A DNA stretch of 64,000 nucleotides from Candidatus Gastranaerophilales bacterium (GCA_944325525.1 CALVAK010000001.1:1-64000); one strand, 5' to 3'. Positions 25,874 through 35,097 are shown, counted from the stretch's first letter. Made by a program: numbers and translations. The notes: generated by a model not told the origin, from the letters alone.

Positions 25874-28800
25874 CTAGTTTTTATTATCTGGATTATAATC
25901 ATATCCTATCTTTAATATATGATAAAATAAATTAGTCAGAATGTTAAATAATTCATTAAAATTTAAGTAACCGCAATTGATTATTAAAATACTTTTACCG
26001 TCGCTGCAAGTGTTTGGGGCAGTTGTGTATTTTATATATTTCGTAATATTTTTTTCAAGTTTAGAACATATTATATTCCATTCTCCCTTAGATAGATTTG
26101 TATAAATCCTTACGGAAGAATCAAGTTCTCTGATTAGGGAAATACCTGCTTGTGTGGCAAGAAGCCGTAAATGCACAAGCTTTATAAGGTTTTCCACCGG
26201 TTCTGTCATCTTAGAAAATCTGTCTTTCCATTCAGAACATATTATATCAAGCTCGCTTATTGATTTTACATCTGCTAATCTCTTGTATTCAACCATTTTT
26301 TGTTCTTTTGAACCTACCCATTCGTCAGGAATATATGCAGTTACGTTAATATCAACAATTGCAGGTTTGTATTCGCTTACTGTTCCTTCTTTTATTTCCT
26401 GAATGGCTTCATCAAGCAGCTGGCAATATGTGTCAAAACCTACATTTACCATTTGTCCGTGTTGCTTTGTTCCAAGCACATTGCCAACTCCTCTGATTTC
26501 TATATCTCTCAGGGCTATCTGGTATCCGCTGCCAAGAGTTGTAAATTCTTTTATATATTTCAATCGTTTCACGGCATCGGAAGTTAAACCTTTTGCATTT
26601 TTGAACAAACAATAGCAAAATGCCTGTCTGTCTGTTCTTCCGACTCTGCCTCTTATCTGGTACAGCTGGGCAAGACCAAATTTATCAGCATCATGTATTA
26701 TTATTGTGTTTGCATTAGGAATGTCTAAGCCGGATTCGATAATTGTTGTGCAAAGAAGAACATCATATTCTTTATTCAGGAAATCTATCATCACTTGTTC
26801 AAGGATATTTTTTTCCATCTGCCCGTGTGCAACCGCAAGGCGGATATTTGGCAGCAGTTCTTTTAATTGTTTAGCAAATTCATAGATGCTTTCTACTCTA
26901 TTATAAAGATAAAAAACCTGCCCGTCTCTATCCAGTTCATAATTTATTGCATTTTTTATAATACTGTCTTTATATTCACCTACATATGTTTTAATCGGAA
27001 GCCTGTTTGTCGGTGCTGTATTTATTATGCTCATATCTTTTATTCCGGATAACGACATATACAAAGTCCTTGGTATTGGCGTTGCTGACATTGTAAGAAT
27101 ATCTATATTCTTCTTTAATCTTTTTAACTTTTCTTTGTGTTTAACTCCGAATTTATGTTCTTCATCTATAACAAGCAATCCTAAATCTTTAAAACGTATA
27201 TCATCTTGTAATAGCCTATGTGTCCCGACAACAACATCAACTTCTCCTAAAATCAGTTTATTTATTACTTCTTTTTGCTCTTTTGAATTTCTGAATCTTG
27301 AAAGTAATTCAACTCTTATCGGAAAAGGCTTAAAACGTTCTGATATTGTTTGAAAATGCTGCATGGCAAGTATAGTTGTAGGAACTACAATTGCAGCTTG
27401 TTTGGAGGACATAACTGCTTTAAATATAGCTCTTATTGCTACTTCTGTTTTCCCGAATCCAACATCGCCGCATATTAATCTGTCCATTGGTTTATCGGAT
27501 TCCATATCTTCTTTTGTTTTTTCTATTGCTTTCATCTGATCCGGAGTTTCAGTATATTCAAAAGCATCTTCCATTTCATATTGCCATACGGTGTCAGGTT
27601 CAAAGGCATATCCTTTTGACAGTTTTCTTAAAGCATATAAATTTATCAAATCTCTTGCTACATCTTCAACTGCCTTTTTAACTTTAGCTTTTGTATTGTT
27701 CCAATCATTTCCGCCCATTCTTGAAAGTGCAGGCACTACATTTCCGGAACCACGGTATCTGCATAGCATATTAATTTGTTCTGCAGGTATGTGAAGTTTA
27801 TCACCTTTTGCATATTCCAGTGTCAGGTAATCTTTTTCTTCATTATCTATTTTTTGTTTTGAAAGTCCTTTAAATATACCTATTCCGTGTATCATATGTA
27901 CAATATAATCACCTTCTTTTATATCATTCAGGCTTTCTATAAAATCAAGATTCTCTCTGCGGTAATTATATTGTCTTGTTGTGATATCTTTAGAGCGTTT
28001 ATTAAATAATTCTTTATCTGTTATTATTACAATTTTGCAATCTTCAAAAATACTCCCCGATAACACCAGATTGTTTATTATATGTACACAGCTTTTGTCC
28101 GAAAAATCATCAGAAAAGGGAATCTCAAATTCCTTTAAAATTTCTTCCGCACGATTTTTATAATCAGTTGCAATTATAATAGTGTACTTCTCTTTTATAT
28201 ACTTTTCTATAAAAGCTTTAATATCTTCTGTTACTGATGAAAAATACGGAATTAAATTTGTTTTAAGTTCAATGTTTATATCAATATCTTCCGATATAAA
28301 ATTATCAAAATAAACTTTTTGGTATTTTGATAAACTTAGCAAGAAATCTTTAAGATTATAATGATTTATTTTACCTAATGGTAGAGTCTGTTGTGTTTCA
28401 ATATTTTCATTATATTGCTTTTTGAGATTTTCACTCATTAATTCATATTTTGACTTAAATTGTGTATAGTCATCAAAAACAATTAAACAATCTTTCTGTG
28501 AATATATTTTTGTCAATATTTCCATATCGGAATTAAAGTACGATTCATAATACTCTATTCCTTCAAAATAATCCTGATTTTTTACTGATTCTATAACTTC
28601 GTATGAAAGTTGATTATCCTGTGTTTTTAGACTTTCAACCTTTTTATAAGAATTATCATCAAGAATAAATTTATAAAACGGAAAAATTTCTACAGATGAA
28701 ACTTTTTTAATACTTCGTTGGTTTGTATTGTCAAAAATTCTTATATCGGTTACAGTATCACCCCATAATTCAATTCTGTACGGTTTTTCATCAAGGGTAT

Positions 28801-29452
28801 AAATGTCTGCTATATCTCCCCTTATACTGAATTCTCCTGCATCAGCTACAAGTGTTTTCCGTTTATAACCGTATTGGATTAATTTTCTTGAGAATTCTTC
28901 AATATTTATTTCTTCATTTATATTTATCCGGATTTTATTTTTTTCGTAAAATTCTTTATCCGGAAATTTTTCAAATAAAGCTTTATATGGAAGAATTACC
29001 AGTTTGTATTTATTATTGATAATTTCAAATTGTTTTATATACTTATAAGGATTCTTTGAATTGGAATCATAAATTGTTCCGTCCTGATATGGAAAAATAG
29101 CAGGATTTATGTTAAACAGAACATTAAAATCATTTTGATATTTTAATGCAATTTGTTCTGATTCGGTAATAAAAATAACAGTTTTGTCTTGAGAAACTAA
29201 TAGTTGATTTATAATGAACAGTTTTGAACAGTTAGTAAGTCCTGACATTAAAAAAGAGGAGTTCTTTTTTAATAATGAATTAATCTTTTCGGTATATTTA
29301 CATCGTTCAAGGAAACATTCACGATAAGCAGAAGGAGTAAGTGAATGTTTTTGAGTTGTGTTTTGAAAAAGTTGGCAGCCTGATTGCGATGATGAGTCAG
29401 CGGTAGGCTGCGACACTGGATTACATTTTGTGCTGTTTATAAAATTGTCCAT
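25874..29452 (-). CDS. mfd: Transcription-repair coupling factor
   Basis: The 1192-residue protein has the Mfd layout: a UvrB-like N-terminal part, the RNA-polymerase interacting region with EGDYIVHMIHGIGIFKGL, then helicase motifs ICGDVGFGKTEVA (Walker A), VIDEEHKFGVKHKE (DEEH box), MSATPIPRTL and RGRVGRTDRQAFCY (motif VI). The C-terminal TRCF domain follows. It removes stalled RNA polymerase at lesions and recruits UvrA. The first 45 residues are polar and poorly conserved. It heads the mfd-lipoprotein pair. Confidence 0.96.
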   Translation of the reverse strand: MDNFINSTKCNPVSQPTADSSSQSGCQLFQNTTQKHSLTPSAYRECFLERCKYTEKINSLLKKNSSFLMSGLTNCSKLFIINQLLVSQDKTVIFITESEQIALKYQNDFNVLFNINPAIFPYQDGTIYDSNSKNPYKYIKQFEIINNKYKLVILPYKALFEKFPDKEFYEKNKIRININEEINIEEFSRKLIQYGYKRKTLVADAGEFSIRGDIADIYTLDEKPYRIELWGDTVTDIRIFDNTNQRSIKKVSSVEIFPFYKFILDDNSYKKVESLKTQDNQLSYEVIESVKNQDYFEGIEYYESYFNSDMEILTKIYSQKDCLIVFDDYTQFKSKYELMSENLKKQYNENIETQQTLPLGKINHYNLKDFLLSLSKYQKVYFDNFISEDIDINIELKTNLIPYFSSVTEDIKAFIEKYIKEKYTIIIATDYKNRAEEILKEFEIPFSDDFSDKSCVHIINNLVLSGSIFEDCKIVIITDKELFNKRSKDITTRQYNYRRENLDFIESLNDIKEGDYIVHMIHGIGIFKGLSKQKIDNEEKDYLTLEYAKGDKLHIPAEQINMLCRYRGSGNVVPALSRMGGNDWNNTKAKVKKAVEDVARDLINLYALRKLSKGYAFEPDTVWQYEMEDAFEYTETPDQMKAIEKTKEDMESDKPMDRLICGDVGFGKTEVAIRAIFKAVMSSKQAAIVVPTTILAMQHFQTISERFKPFPIRVELLSRFRNSKEQKEVINKLILGEVDVVVGTHRLLQDDIRFKDLGLLVIDEEHKFGVKHKEKLKRLKKNIDILTMSATPIPRTLYMSLSGIKDMSIINTAPTNRLPIKTYVGEYKDSIIKNAINYELDRDGQVFYLYNRVESIYEFAKQLKELLPNIRLAVAHGQMEKNILEQVMIDFLNKEYDVLLCTTIIESGLDIPNANTIIIHDADKFGLAQLYQIRGRVGRTDRQAFCYCLFKNAKGLTSDAVKRLKYIKEFTTLGSGYQIALRDIEIRGVGNVLGTKQHGQMVNVGFDTYCQLLDEAIQEIKEGTVSEYKPAIVDINVTAYIPDEWVGSKEQKMVEYKRLADVKSISELDIICSEWKDRFSKMTEPVENLIKLVHLRLLATQAGISLIRELDSSVRIYTNLSKGEWNIICSKLEKNITKYIKYTTAPNTCSDGKSILIINCGYLNFNELFNILTNLFYHILKIGYDYNPDNKN

Positions 29453-29540
29453 TTAATAATTTTAAATCCGAAAAATAAATTAATCAATCGAAAAAATGAT
29501 GTAAACATATATAAGAAAGTGCTTTAATAATGTTATAAAC

Positions 29541-29572
29541 TTGATTTCCTTATTAGTTAATAAAGAAATCAA
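29541..29572. repeat. Near-perfect inverted repeat between mfd and exported protein gene
   Basis: TTGATTTCCTTATTA and TAATAAAGAAATCAA form 15-base arms with one mismatch around GT. It lies 21 bases before the start of the plus-strand gene, in a 140-base divergent intergenic space. It could be a two-sided operator or a leader hairpin. Confidence 0.5.
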
Positions 29573-29592
29573 TTCTGAATAGGAGAGATAAG

Positions 29593-30042
29593 ATGAAAAA
29601 GAAACTTATAATTTTAACTGCGGTTATATTTTTAGGTATGAATATAGTATATGCTGACGGAATGGTGTTTGATCCTACGGAATATTCTTCAGGAAATGAA
29701 ATACCAGTTTCAAAAACAACCGGAAATGTTGTAACATCAGCAGCTAAGCTTCCTTCAAATGAAAAGATTAATGCCGGAATAATTAATAACTCTAATGTTG
29801 CTCAAGATGCAGTATCAGGTCAATCCGGAAACTTTAATAATGCCTTATTTGAGCTTGACAGTGCCCAGGTTAATATAAGAAATGAATTGTTAGAATACAA
29901 AGCAAAATATCAGGAAGTTGATACTCAATATCAGCTTATTAAAGAACAGCGTAAAGTTCTTGGTCAGCAAATTAAATCAATTGAAAAAAGAATTAAATCA
30001 ATAGAAAAAACAAAAGAACAAATAAGAAAAACTATGATTTAA
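29593..30042 (+). CDS. Exported coiled-coil protein, unknown function
   Basis: The 149-residue protein has a signal peptide (MKKKLIILTAVIFLGMNIVYA) cleaved near Ala21/Asp22. After a polar Ser/Asn-rich middle, residues 85-149 form a charged coiled coil with repeats around IKSIEKRIKSIEKTKEQI. No known domain is recognised. It should lie outside the cytoplasmic membrane, perhaps on the envelope. A GGAGAG site precedes the ATG. comEC follows 84 bases later in the same direction. Confidence 0.65.
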   Translation: MKKKLIILTAVIFLGMNIVYADGMVFDPTEYSSGNEIPVSKTTGNVVTSAAKLPSNEKINAGIINNSNVAQDAVSGQSGNFNNALFELDSAQVNIRNELLEYKAKYQEVDTQYQLIKEQRKVLGQQIKSIEKRIKSIEKTKEQIRKTMI

Positions 30043-30056
30043 TTTTAAATTATTTT

Positions 30057-30123
30057 AAATATCCTTAGATGTTTTATTTGACCTTAGATGTTCAATAGTA
30101 TTAAATAAATTCTAAGGATATTT
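30057..30123 (+). promoter_or_regulatory. Hairpin that hides the comEC ribosome site
   Basis: AAATATCCTTAGA (30057-30069) is the exact complement of TCTAAGGATATTT (30111-30123), which contains the AAGGA site of comEC. A second copy of CCTTAGA at 30082-30088 can pair with the same site. The stem is followed by T residues, so it could also act as a terminator. Either way it should keep comEC expression low or switchable. Confidence 0.5.
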
Positions 30124-30126
30124 TTT

Positions 30127-32508
30127 ATGACAAAGCAGGTAAAAGTTATAATATTTTCTTGTTTGTATATGGCAGGGATTATTGCGTTTTTCTGCGAACA
30201 ATTTTTGTTTATAGTTTTGCCTGTTATTGCTGTTTTTATAATGTATGCGTGCAAAAGAAGAACAATATTGTCTTTTGCGGTTATAATTTGTTTGGCTTTT
30301 ATCTTAGGATTATTAAATTCTAAGCTTCATATTAAACAGTATGATGATATAAGTTCTTATTCTGATAACGAAGTAACAGCGGTTCTTAAGGTTATTACTA
30401 TTCCGTCAAATAATTCGGATGAAAAAACGAAATTTTTTGCCGGAGTAAAATCCATTAAAACTGCCGGTGCAAAAATAGAAAATATCAATGCAAAAACCAT
30501 TGTTACAATAAAAGACAGAGAAGATAAATTTAATAAAATAAAGCTTGGTGACACTCTTGAGGTAAACGGAATATTGAAAAGTCCGCCATGTGGAGTAAAT
30601 CCTTCTCAATTTGATTATGCACGATATCTCCGGTATAAAAATACTTTTACATTGTTATATGTCGGAGAGGAATGGAAAATATTGTCAGGTGCAGATGATT
30701 ATGCAGGCAGATTGCTAAGCGGATTAAATGATATAAGGACTAAAATCTTAAAACTTCATTCAAAAAACATTAATTCTCCTATGCTTGAAGTCTTGGGAGG
30801 AATTATTTTCGGGGATGATGCGGTAAATCCTGATGATGATACCAAAAAAGCTTTTGTTAATTCCGGAATTATTCATATTCTTGCAGCATCAGGTATGAAT
30901 GTAACATTAATTTTCGGTATATGGTTCTTTGTTGCAAAAAGCTTGAGATTAAACTATAGATTTTCTGTTATTACCGGGATTTTGTTGATATTATTTTATA
31001 CCTGTATGACAGGTTTTGGTCCTCCCATTATAAGAGCTTCAATAATGCTTATATTGATTTTAGTCGGGAAATTAATAGACAGAAAAACATCAACTATGTC
31101 TTTGTTGTTTTTTGTCGCATTAATTATGCTTTTATATAATCCTCTTATGTTGTTTGATATTGGATTTCAGTTGTCATTTATTGTGACATTTGCACTGATA
31201 CTTACGGCACCTTTAATTGCTTTTAATTTTAAGTTTAAACCGGTTAATTATATTTTGGGTTGCTGTATAATACCGGTAATAGCACAAATGTTTGCAGCAC
31301 CATTGCAGTTATATTATTTCAATACATTTGCTTTATATTCAGTTTTTGCGAATATAGCAATAATTCCTGTTCTGAGTTTAGTTTCTTTTGCTGGTTTTAT
31401 AAGTTCAATGCTGGCTGTTATTAATTCTATTGCTGATAAAGTCTGCATTGCTGCAGATTTTTTGCTTAATCCTTTTCTTGTTTATATTGTAAATGTAGCA
31501 GACTTTTTTGCTAACCTGCCTTATGCAATAATGTATTTGAAAAAGCCTTCGATATTTCAAATTATACTGTATTTTATTATTCTTCTTATAATAATATTTT
31601 CTCTGAAATATAAGATAAAAAATAGATTTATTGCTATAAGTCTTTCGTTTCTGATTTTTATATTGTTAGCTTCATTTATTCCGTTAAAAAATAACAAAAC
31701 TGAAATAATATTTTTTGCTGTGGGTAATGCAGATGCGATTCTTATAAAATCTCCAGAAGAAAAATACTTCTTAATAGACAGCGGTAAATATCCTTATGCT
31801 TCCCGGTATTCTCAGGCAAAAAATATAATATTAAAATATCTGACAGATAAAGGAGTAAAAGAAATTGATTCTTTTGTAATAACTCACTTTGATTCTGACC
31901 ATTCGGGCGGAAGTATAGATTTAATGAAAAATCTGAAAATCAATAAAATATATATTTCTGACAATTCTGAAGATACTAATCTGTCTTCAAAAATCATTTC
32001 ATATATTGATAATAATAAACTCAATAAACAAATTGTTAGTAATAGACAAGAAATATATAAAGAAAAAGGATTTAAAATATTATTAATAAAACCTAAGGGC
32101 GAAAATATTTTAACTGAAAATCAACAGTCAATTATAACTATGCTGGTGACTGAAAATATGAATGTTTTATTTATGGGTGATGGAGATAAAAACTCATATA
32201 AGGCTTTACCCGAGGAATTTAAAAATAATATTAAAATTATTAAGATTGGTCACCATGGTGCTTTAAATTCTCTTGATTATGAGATGATTTCAGATATTAA
32301 TGTTGCGGTTATATCTACAGGTGCAAATGTATATAACCATCCTCATCCTGAAACAGTAAACCTTTTAAAATCATATAATAAACAAATTCTAAGAACAGAT
32401 TACCATAATGCCGTTAAAATAGTTATTGATAAAGATAAATGTATGTATTATCTATATTCTCCGAGATATAAACGATTTATTTCCGGAGATTATATTGTTA
32501 AACCATAA
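30127..32508 (+). CDS. comEC: ComEC/Rec2 DNA uptake channel
   Basis: The 793-residue protein has the standard three parts: an N-terminal membrane/OB-like region (20-190), the competence channel with about ten membrane segments (210-500, including HILAASGMNVTLI and GFGPPIIRASIM) and a metallo-beta-lactamase-like C-terminal domain with THFDSDHSGG and KIGHHGALNS. It carries transforming single-stranded DNA across the cytoplasmic membrane. The start follows an AAGGA site that is buried in a hairpin. Other competence genes are not present here. Confidence 0.93.
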   Translation: MTKQVKVIIFSCLYMAGIIAFFCEQFLFIVLPVIAVFIMYACKRRTILSFAVIICLAFILGLLNSKLHIKQYDDISSYSDNEVTAVLKVITIPSNNSDEKTKFFAGVKSIKTAGAKIENINAKTIVTIKDREDKFNKIKLGDTLEVNGILKSPPCGVNPSQFDYARYLRYKNTFTLLYVGEEWKILSGADDYAGRLLSGLNDIRTKILKLHSKNINSPMLEVLGGIIFGDDAVNPDDDTKKAFVNSGIIHILAASGMNVTLIFGIWFFVAKSLRLNYRFSVITGILLILFYTCMTGFGPPIIRASIMLILILVGKLIDRKTSTMSLLFFVALIMLLYNPLMLFDIGFQLSFIVTFALILTAPLIAFNFKFKPVNYILGCCIIPVIAQMFAAPLQLYYFNTFALYSVFANIAIIPVLSLVSFAGFISSMLAVINSIADKVCIAADFLLNPFLVYIVNVADFFANLPYAIMYLKKPSIFQIILYFIILLIIIFSLKYKIKNRFIAISLSFLIFILLASFIPLKNNKTEIIFFAVGNADAILIKSPEEKYFLIDSGKYPYASRYSQAKNIILKYLTDKGVKEIDSFVITHFDSDHSGGSIDLMKNLKINKIYISDNSEDTNLSSKIISYIDNNKLNKQIVSNRQEIYKEKGFKILLIKPKGENILTENQQSIITMLVTENMNVLFMGDGDKNSYKALPEEFKNNIKIIKIGHHGALNSLDYEMISDINVAVISTGANVYNHPHPETVNLLKSYNKQILRTDYHNAVKIVIDKDKCMYYLYSPRYKRFISGDYIVKP

Positions 32509-32634
32509 AATAATCATTCAGATGTTTTTTATTAATTTTTGTAACGAAAATACTAAAAAAAATGACATTTGTACTAAAGTTCATTAAAAAAATGTCGACA
32601 ATATGTGTGTAACAAACAATAAGGAGGCAATGAA

Positions 32635-33015
32635 ATGAGTAATATTAATCCAATTAATTTCGGAGTTTCGGGTAACAAGTATTTTAAGAATGAAGAAAAA
32701 GAAGATTTATCAAATAAATCAGAAAAGAATGTCCAGCAGAAAAAAGAACCTGAAAGGACAATTGAATCGAATGAAATTTTAGGTTTTATGGCTGCACAAA
32801 AAGCGGACATAATTCCGTCAGCAGCAAGAAAAACTGTTGATGTCGCAAAATATGTCAATCCAGAGCAGGCAGCCAGAATAGAAGAGTTTATGAGCGGATT
32901 TGAAACGGATTTTAATGCTATATCCCAAACAGCGTTGGAAGAATTTCCGGATATTTCTGAAGAAGCTGCAAACAGTATAGCTCTTGCTTATATTAATTCT
33001 TCTTATTCAATATAA
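32635..33015 (+). CDS. Hypothetical small protein with NINPINFG N-terminus
   Basis: The 126-residue protein begins MSNINPINFGVSGNKYF, followed by a Lys/Glu-rich low-complexity region and an alpha-helical C-terminal half without membrane segments. The 'NPINFG' opening recurs, from memory, in many short proteins of Gastranaerophilales. A strong GGAGG site lies 7 bases before the ATG and a clear terminator follows, so it is an independently expressed gene. Function unknown. Confidence 0.65.
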   Translation: MSNINPINFGVSGNKYFKNEEKEDLSNKSEKNVQQKKEPERTIESNEILGFMAAQKADIIPSAARKTVDVAKYVNPEQAARIEEFMSGFETDFNAISQTALEEFPDISEEAANSIALAYINSSYSI

Positions 33016-33055
33016 GTTTCCCCTCCTATACCAATTATTGTTTGTTATTTTCACT

Positions 33056-33087
33056 AAGACTGCTTTCGCAGTCTTTATTTTTTTATT
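33056..33087 (+). terminator. Terminator of the small orphan gene
   Basis: AAGACTGC-TTTC-GCAGTCTT forms an 8-bp stem with a tetraloop, followed by TATTTTTTTATTT. Confidence 0.85.
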
Positions 33088-33119
33088 TCTTATAAAAAAC
33101 CTTATTCTTTCAAGAAAAA

Positions 33120-33152
33120 TTTGAAATTATTTTATGCTATAATAATTTCAAA
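33120..33152 (+). promoter_or_regulatory. Palindromic operator candidate over the -10 box of the NfnA-like gene
   Basis: TTTGAAATTATT and AATAATTTCAAA are exact 12-base inverted arms around a 9-base spacer. The hexamer TATAAT (33138-33143) lies at the right arm boundary. A dimeric regulator bound here would block the promoter of the reductase gene. No matching -35 box is obvious. Confidence 0.5.
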
Positions 33153-33171
33153 GCAAAAAGGAGGTTTACAA

Positions 33172-34017
33172 GTGGGCTATAAAATATTAGAAAAGACCGA
33201 ATTATGTCCTAATCAATACGAATTACAGATAGAAGCACCTTTTGTTACAAGAAATGCAAAAGCCGGACAGTTTATTATATTTAGAGTTGAGGAAGAAGGA
33301 GAAAGAGTTCCGATAACTATAGCAGATGTTGATAAGAAAAACGGTGTACTTACTGTTGTATTTATGGCTGTGGGTTATTCAACAAAAAAACTTGCACAGC
33401 TTGAAAAAGGTGATGAAATATTGGATGTTGTAGGCCCGTTAGGTAAGCCTACCGAAATAGAAAAATACGGGACAGTTGTATGTATAGCAGGCGGATACGG
33501 TGCTGCTCCATGCTTTTTAATTTCAAAGGCATTTAAAGATGCAGGTAATAAAGTATATACAATAATGGGTGCAAGAAATAAAGATTTAATATTTTGGAAA
33601 GACAAGATGGCAACCGCTTGTGATGAGTTATTTATAACTACCGATGATGGTACATTGGGTCGTAAAGGTTTTGTTACTGAAGTTCTTGCTGATATTATGG
33701 AAAAGGAAGAAGTTAATTATGTAATAGCAGTAGGTCCTATGCCGATGATGAGGGCTGTTGCTAATTTAACAAAAGAAAAAGGTATAAAAACAGAGGCAAG
33801 TATGAATCCTATTATGATTGATGGTACCGGAATGTGCGGAGCTTGCAGAGTTACTGTAGGCGGAGAAGTTAAATTCGCTTGTATTGACGGACCTGATTTT
33901 GATGCCCATAAAATAGACTTTGATGAAGTTATAAACAGAACTAAAATATATAAAGATGAAGAACGCAGAAGAAGCGAAAGCTGTAATTTGTTAAAACAGG
34001 CTGACAGCTTAAGATAA
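33172..34017 (+). CDS. NfnA/SudB-type ferredoxin-NADP reductase subunit (PyrK-like)
   Basis: From this GTG, which follows an optimally spaced AAGGAGG, the protein has 281 residues. It has an FAD-binding barrel (AGQFIIFRVEEEGERVPITI), an NAD-binding part (CIAGGYGAAPC) and a C-terminal 2Fe-2S motif in GTGMCGACRVTV with the last cysteine in FACIDGPDFDAHKID. That ending is characteristic of the small NfnA/SudB subunit rather than PyrK. In the Nfn complex it couples ferredoxin and NAD(P) by electron bifurcation. The large partner NfnB is not next to it here, which is unusual. A 57-residue Cys protein follows. Confidence 0.82.
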   Translation: MGYKILEKTELCPNQYELQIEAPFVTRNAKAGQFIIFRVEEEGERVPITIADVDKKNGVLTVVFMAVGYSTKKLAQLEKGDEILDVVGPLGKPTEIEKYGTVVCIAGGYGAAPCFLISKAFKDAGNKVYTIMGARNKDLIFWKDKMATACDELFITTDDGTLGRKGFVTEVLADIMEKEEVNYVIAVGPMPMMRAVANLTKEKGIKTEASMNPIMIDGTGMCGACRVTVGGEVKFACIDGPDFDAHKIDFDEVINRTKIYKDEERRRSESCNLLKQADSLR

Positions 34018-34029
34018 AAGGAGAAAAAA

Positions 34030-34203
34030 TTGAGTACGATTCCTATTTGTCCTATTATGAGTTCAGGTAATGATGTACAGGTAGTTTGTGCACAAGAGTC
34101 ATGTGCGTGGTATATGAAAAATTACAAAACTTGTTCAATGTATATTATTGCCCACAATGCTGTTTTGGATATAAAGAAAAAACAAGCTGATAAAACCCCA
34201 TAG
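34030..34203 (+). CDS. 57-residue cysteine-containing protein
   Basis: A TTG start lies 6 bases after GGAG, 12 bases after the reductase gene. The protein has four cysteines (CPIM, VVCAQESCAWY and NYKTCSMYI) and could bind a metal or Fe-S cluster. Its tail is Lys/Gln-rich. It has no signal peptide. The tight coupling to the NfnA-like gene suggests a small partner of that flavoprotein. Function is unknown. Confidence 0.65.
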   Translation: MSTIPICPIMSSGNDVQVVCAQESCAWYMKNYKTCSMYIIAHNAVLDIKKKQADKTP

Positions 34204-34219
34204 TAAGGCATTTTATCAG
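34187..34219. terminator. Weak bidirectional terminator
   Basis: CTGATAAAA pairs with TTTTATCAG (9 bp, 15-base loop) at the point where the Cys protein gene and the protease gene converge. It overlaps both 3' ends, and only short T-runs are present. Confidence 0.4.
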
Positions 34220-34908
34220 TTTGTATATGCACTTATAAGTTTTTTAACTTCATTTGCCGGTACGGCAAAACCAATACCAATATTGGATTTATTATTATCC
34301 GGATTAAATATGGATTGGCTTATGCCTATAACTTCTCCTTTTGCATTTAAAATGGGACCGCCTGAAGAACCCGGGTTTATTGCCGCATCTGTTTGTATTT
34401 TATTTCGTTCATAGTCTATTCTTGAAACAATGCCAGTTGTCAGTGTGCCGTTAAATCCGAAAGGGTTTCCTATTGCAAGTACTTTTTGACCTACTTTAAC
34501 AAGTGACGAATCTCCAAGTTTAATTGTGGATAAAGATTCTTCTGGCTTGATTTTTAGTAAGGCTAAATCTCCGTTCTTACCTTCAGACTTTATAAGCTCT
34601 GCTTTATATGTTTTACCTTTTGATGTCGTAATTTCAATGTGTGTTGAATTGTTTACAACATGTGAACTAGTTAAAATTATTCCACTCTTATTTATAATAC
34701 ATCCTGTACCGCTTGAAAGACCGTCTGCCATATGGGCTTCTACAAGTACTATTGCAGGATTTATTTTCTCATAAACCGTGACATTTATGAATTCTTCGCT
34801 TTTATAGTCTGTTTCTTTTGAATAAACCATTTCGTTTATAGATATTCCGCCTATAACCGAAAATACAAATATTAAAATTACAGAGAAAAATTTTATATGT
34901 TTCGACAT
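34216..34908 (-). CDS. Membrane-anchored trypsin-like serine protease (HtrA/Deg type without PDZ)
   Basis: From this ATG the protein has 230 residues. One N-terminal hydrophobic segment (FFSVILIFVFSVIGG) is followed by a trypsin-like domain. The catalytic triad is visible as His in LTSSHVV, Asp in NGDLALLK and Ser in NPGSSGGPIL. There is no PDZ domain. It should degrade damaged exported proteins outside the cytoplasmic membrane. A TTG eight codons upstream is in frame, but CAGGTTT fits the ATG better. It converges on the Cys protein gene. Confidence 0.85.
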   Translation of the reverse strand: MSKHIKFFSVILIFVFSVIGGISINEMVYSKETDYKSEEFINVTVYEKINPAIVLVEAHMADGLSSGTGCIINKSGIILTSSHVVNNSTHIEITTSKGKTYKAELIKSEGKNGDLALLKIKPEESLSTIKLGDSSLVKVGQKVLAIGNPFGFNGTLTTGIVSRIDYERNKIQTDAAINPGSSGGPILNAKGEVIGISQSIFNPDNNKSNIGIGFAVPANEVKKLISAYTN

Positions 34909-35036
34909 TAAATAAACCTGTTTCCATGACAACCTTTCTTATTCTAACCATTTTTTTCACCAAACTTCATTGGTAATATTTCCGCCCGAAACTATCATTA
35001 AAATAATTTTTATAACTTCAAATTAAGGATAAAATA

Positions 35037-35066
35037 TTGTTATAACAAATAGTTTTATCTTATAAT
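35037..35066 (+). promoter_or_regulatory. Promoter of glcD-cutA-peptidase run
   Basis: TTGTTA and TATAAT are separated by 18 bases. The expected start is near 35073, giving a leader of about 25 bases before the ATG with its CGGAG site. Confidence 0.6.
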
Positions 35067-35097
35067 CTTGATATATGAACATTTATCGGAGAATATT

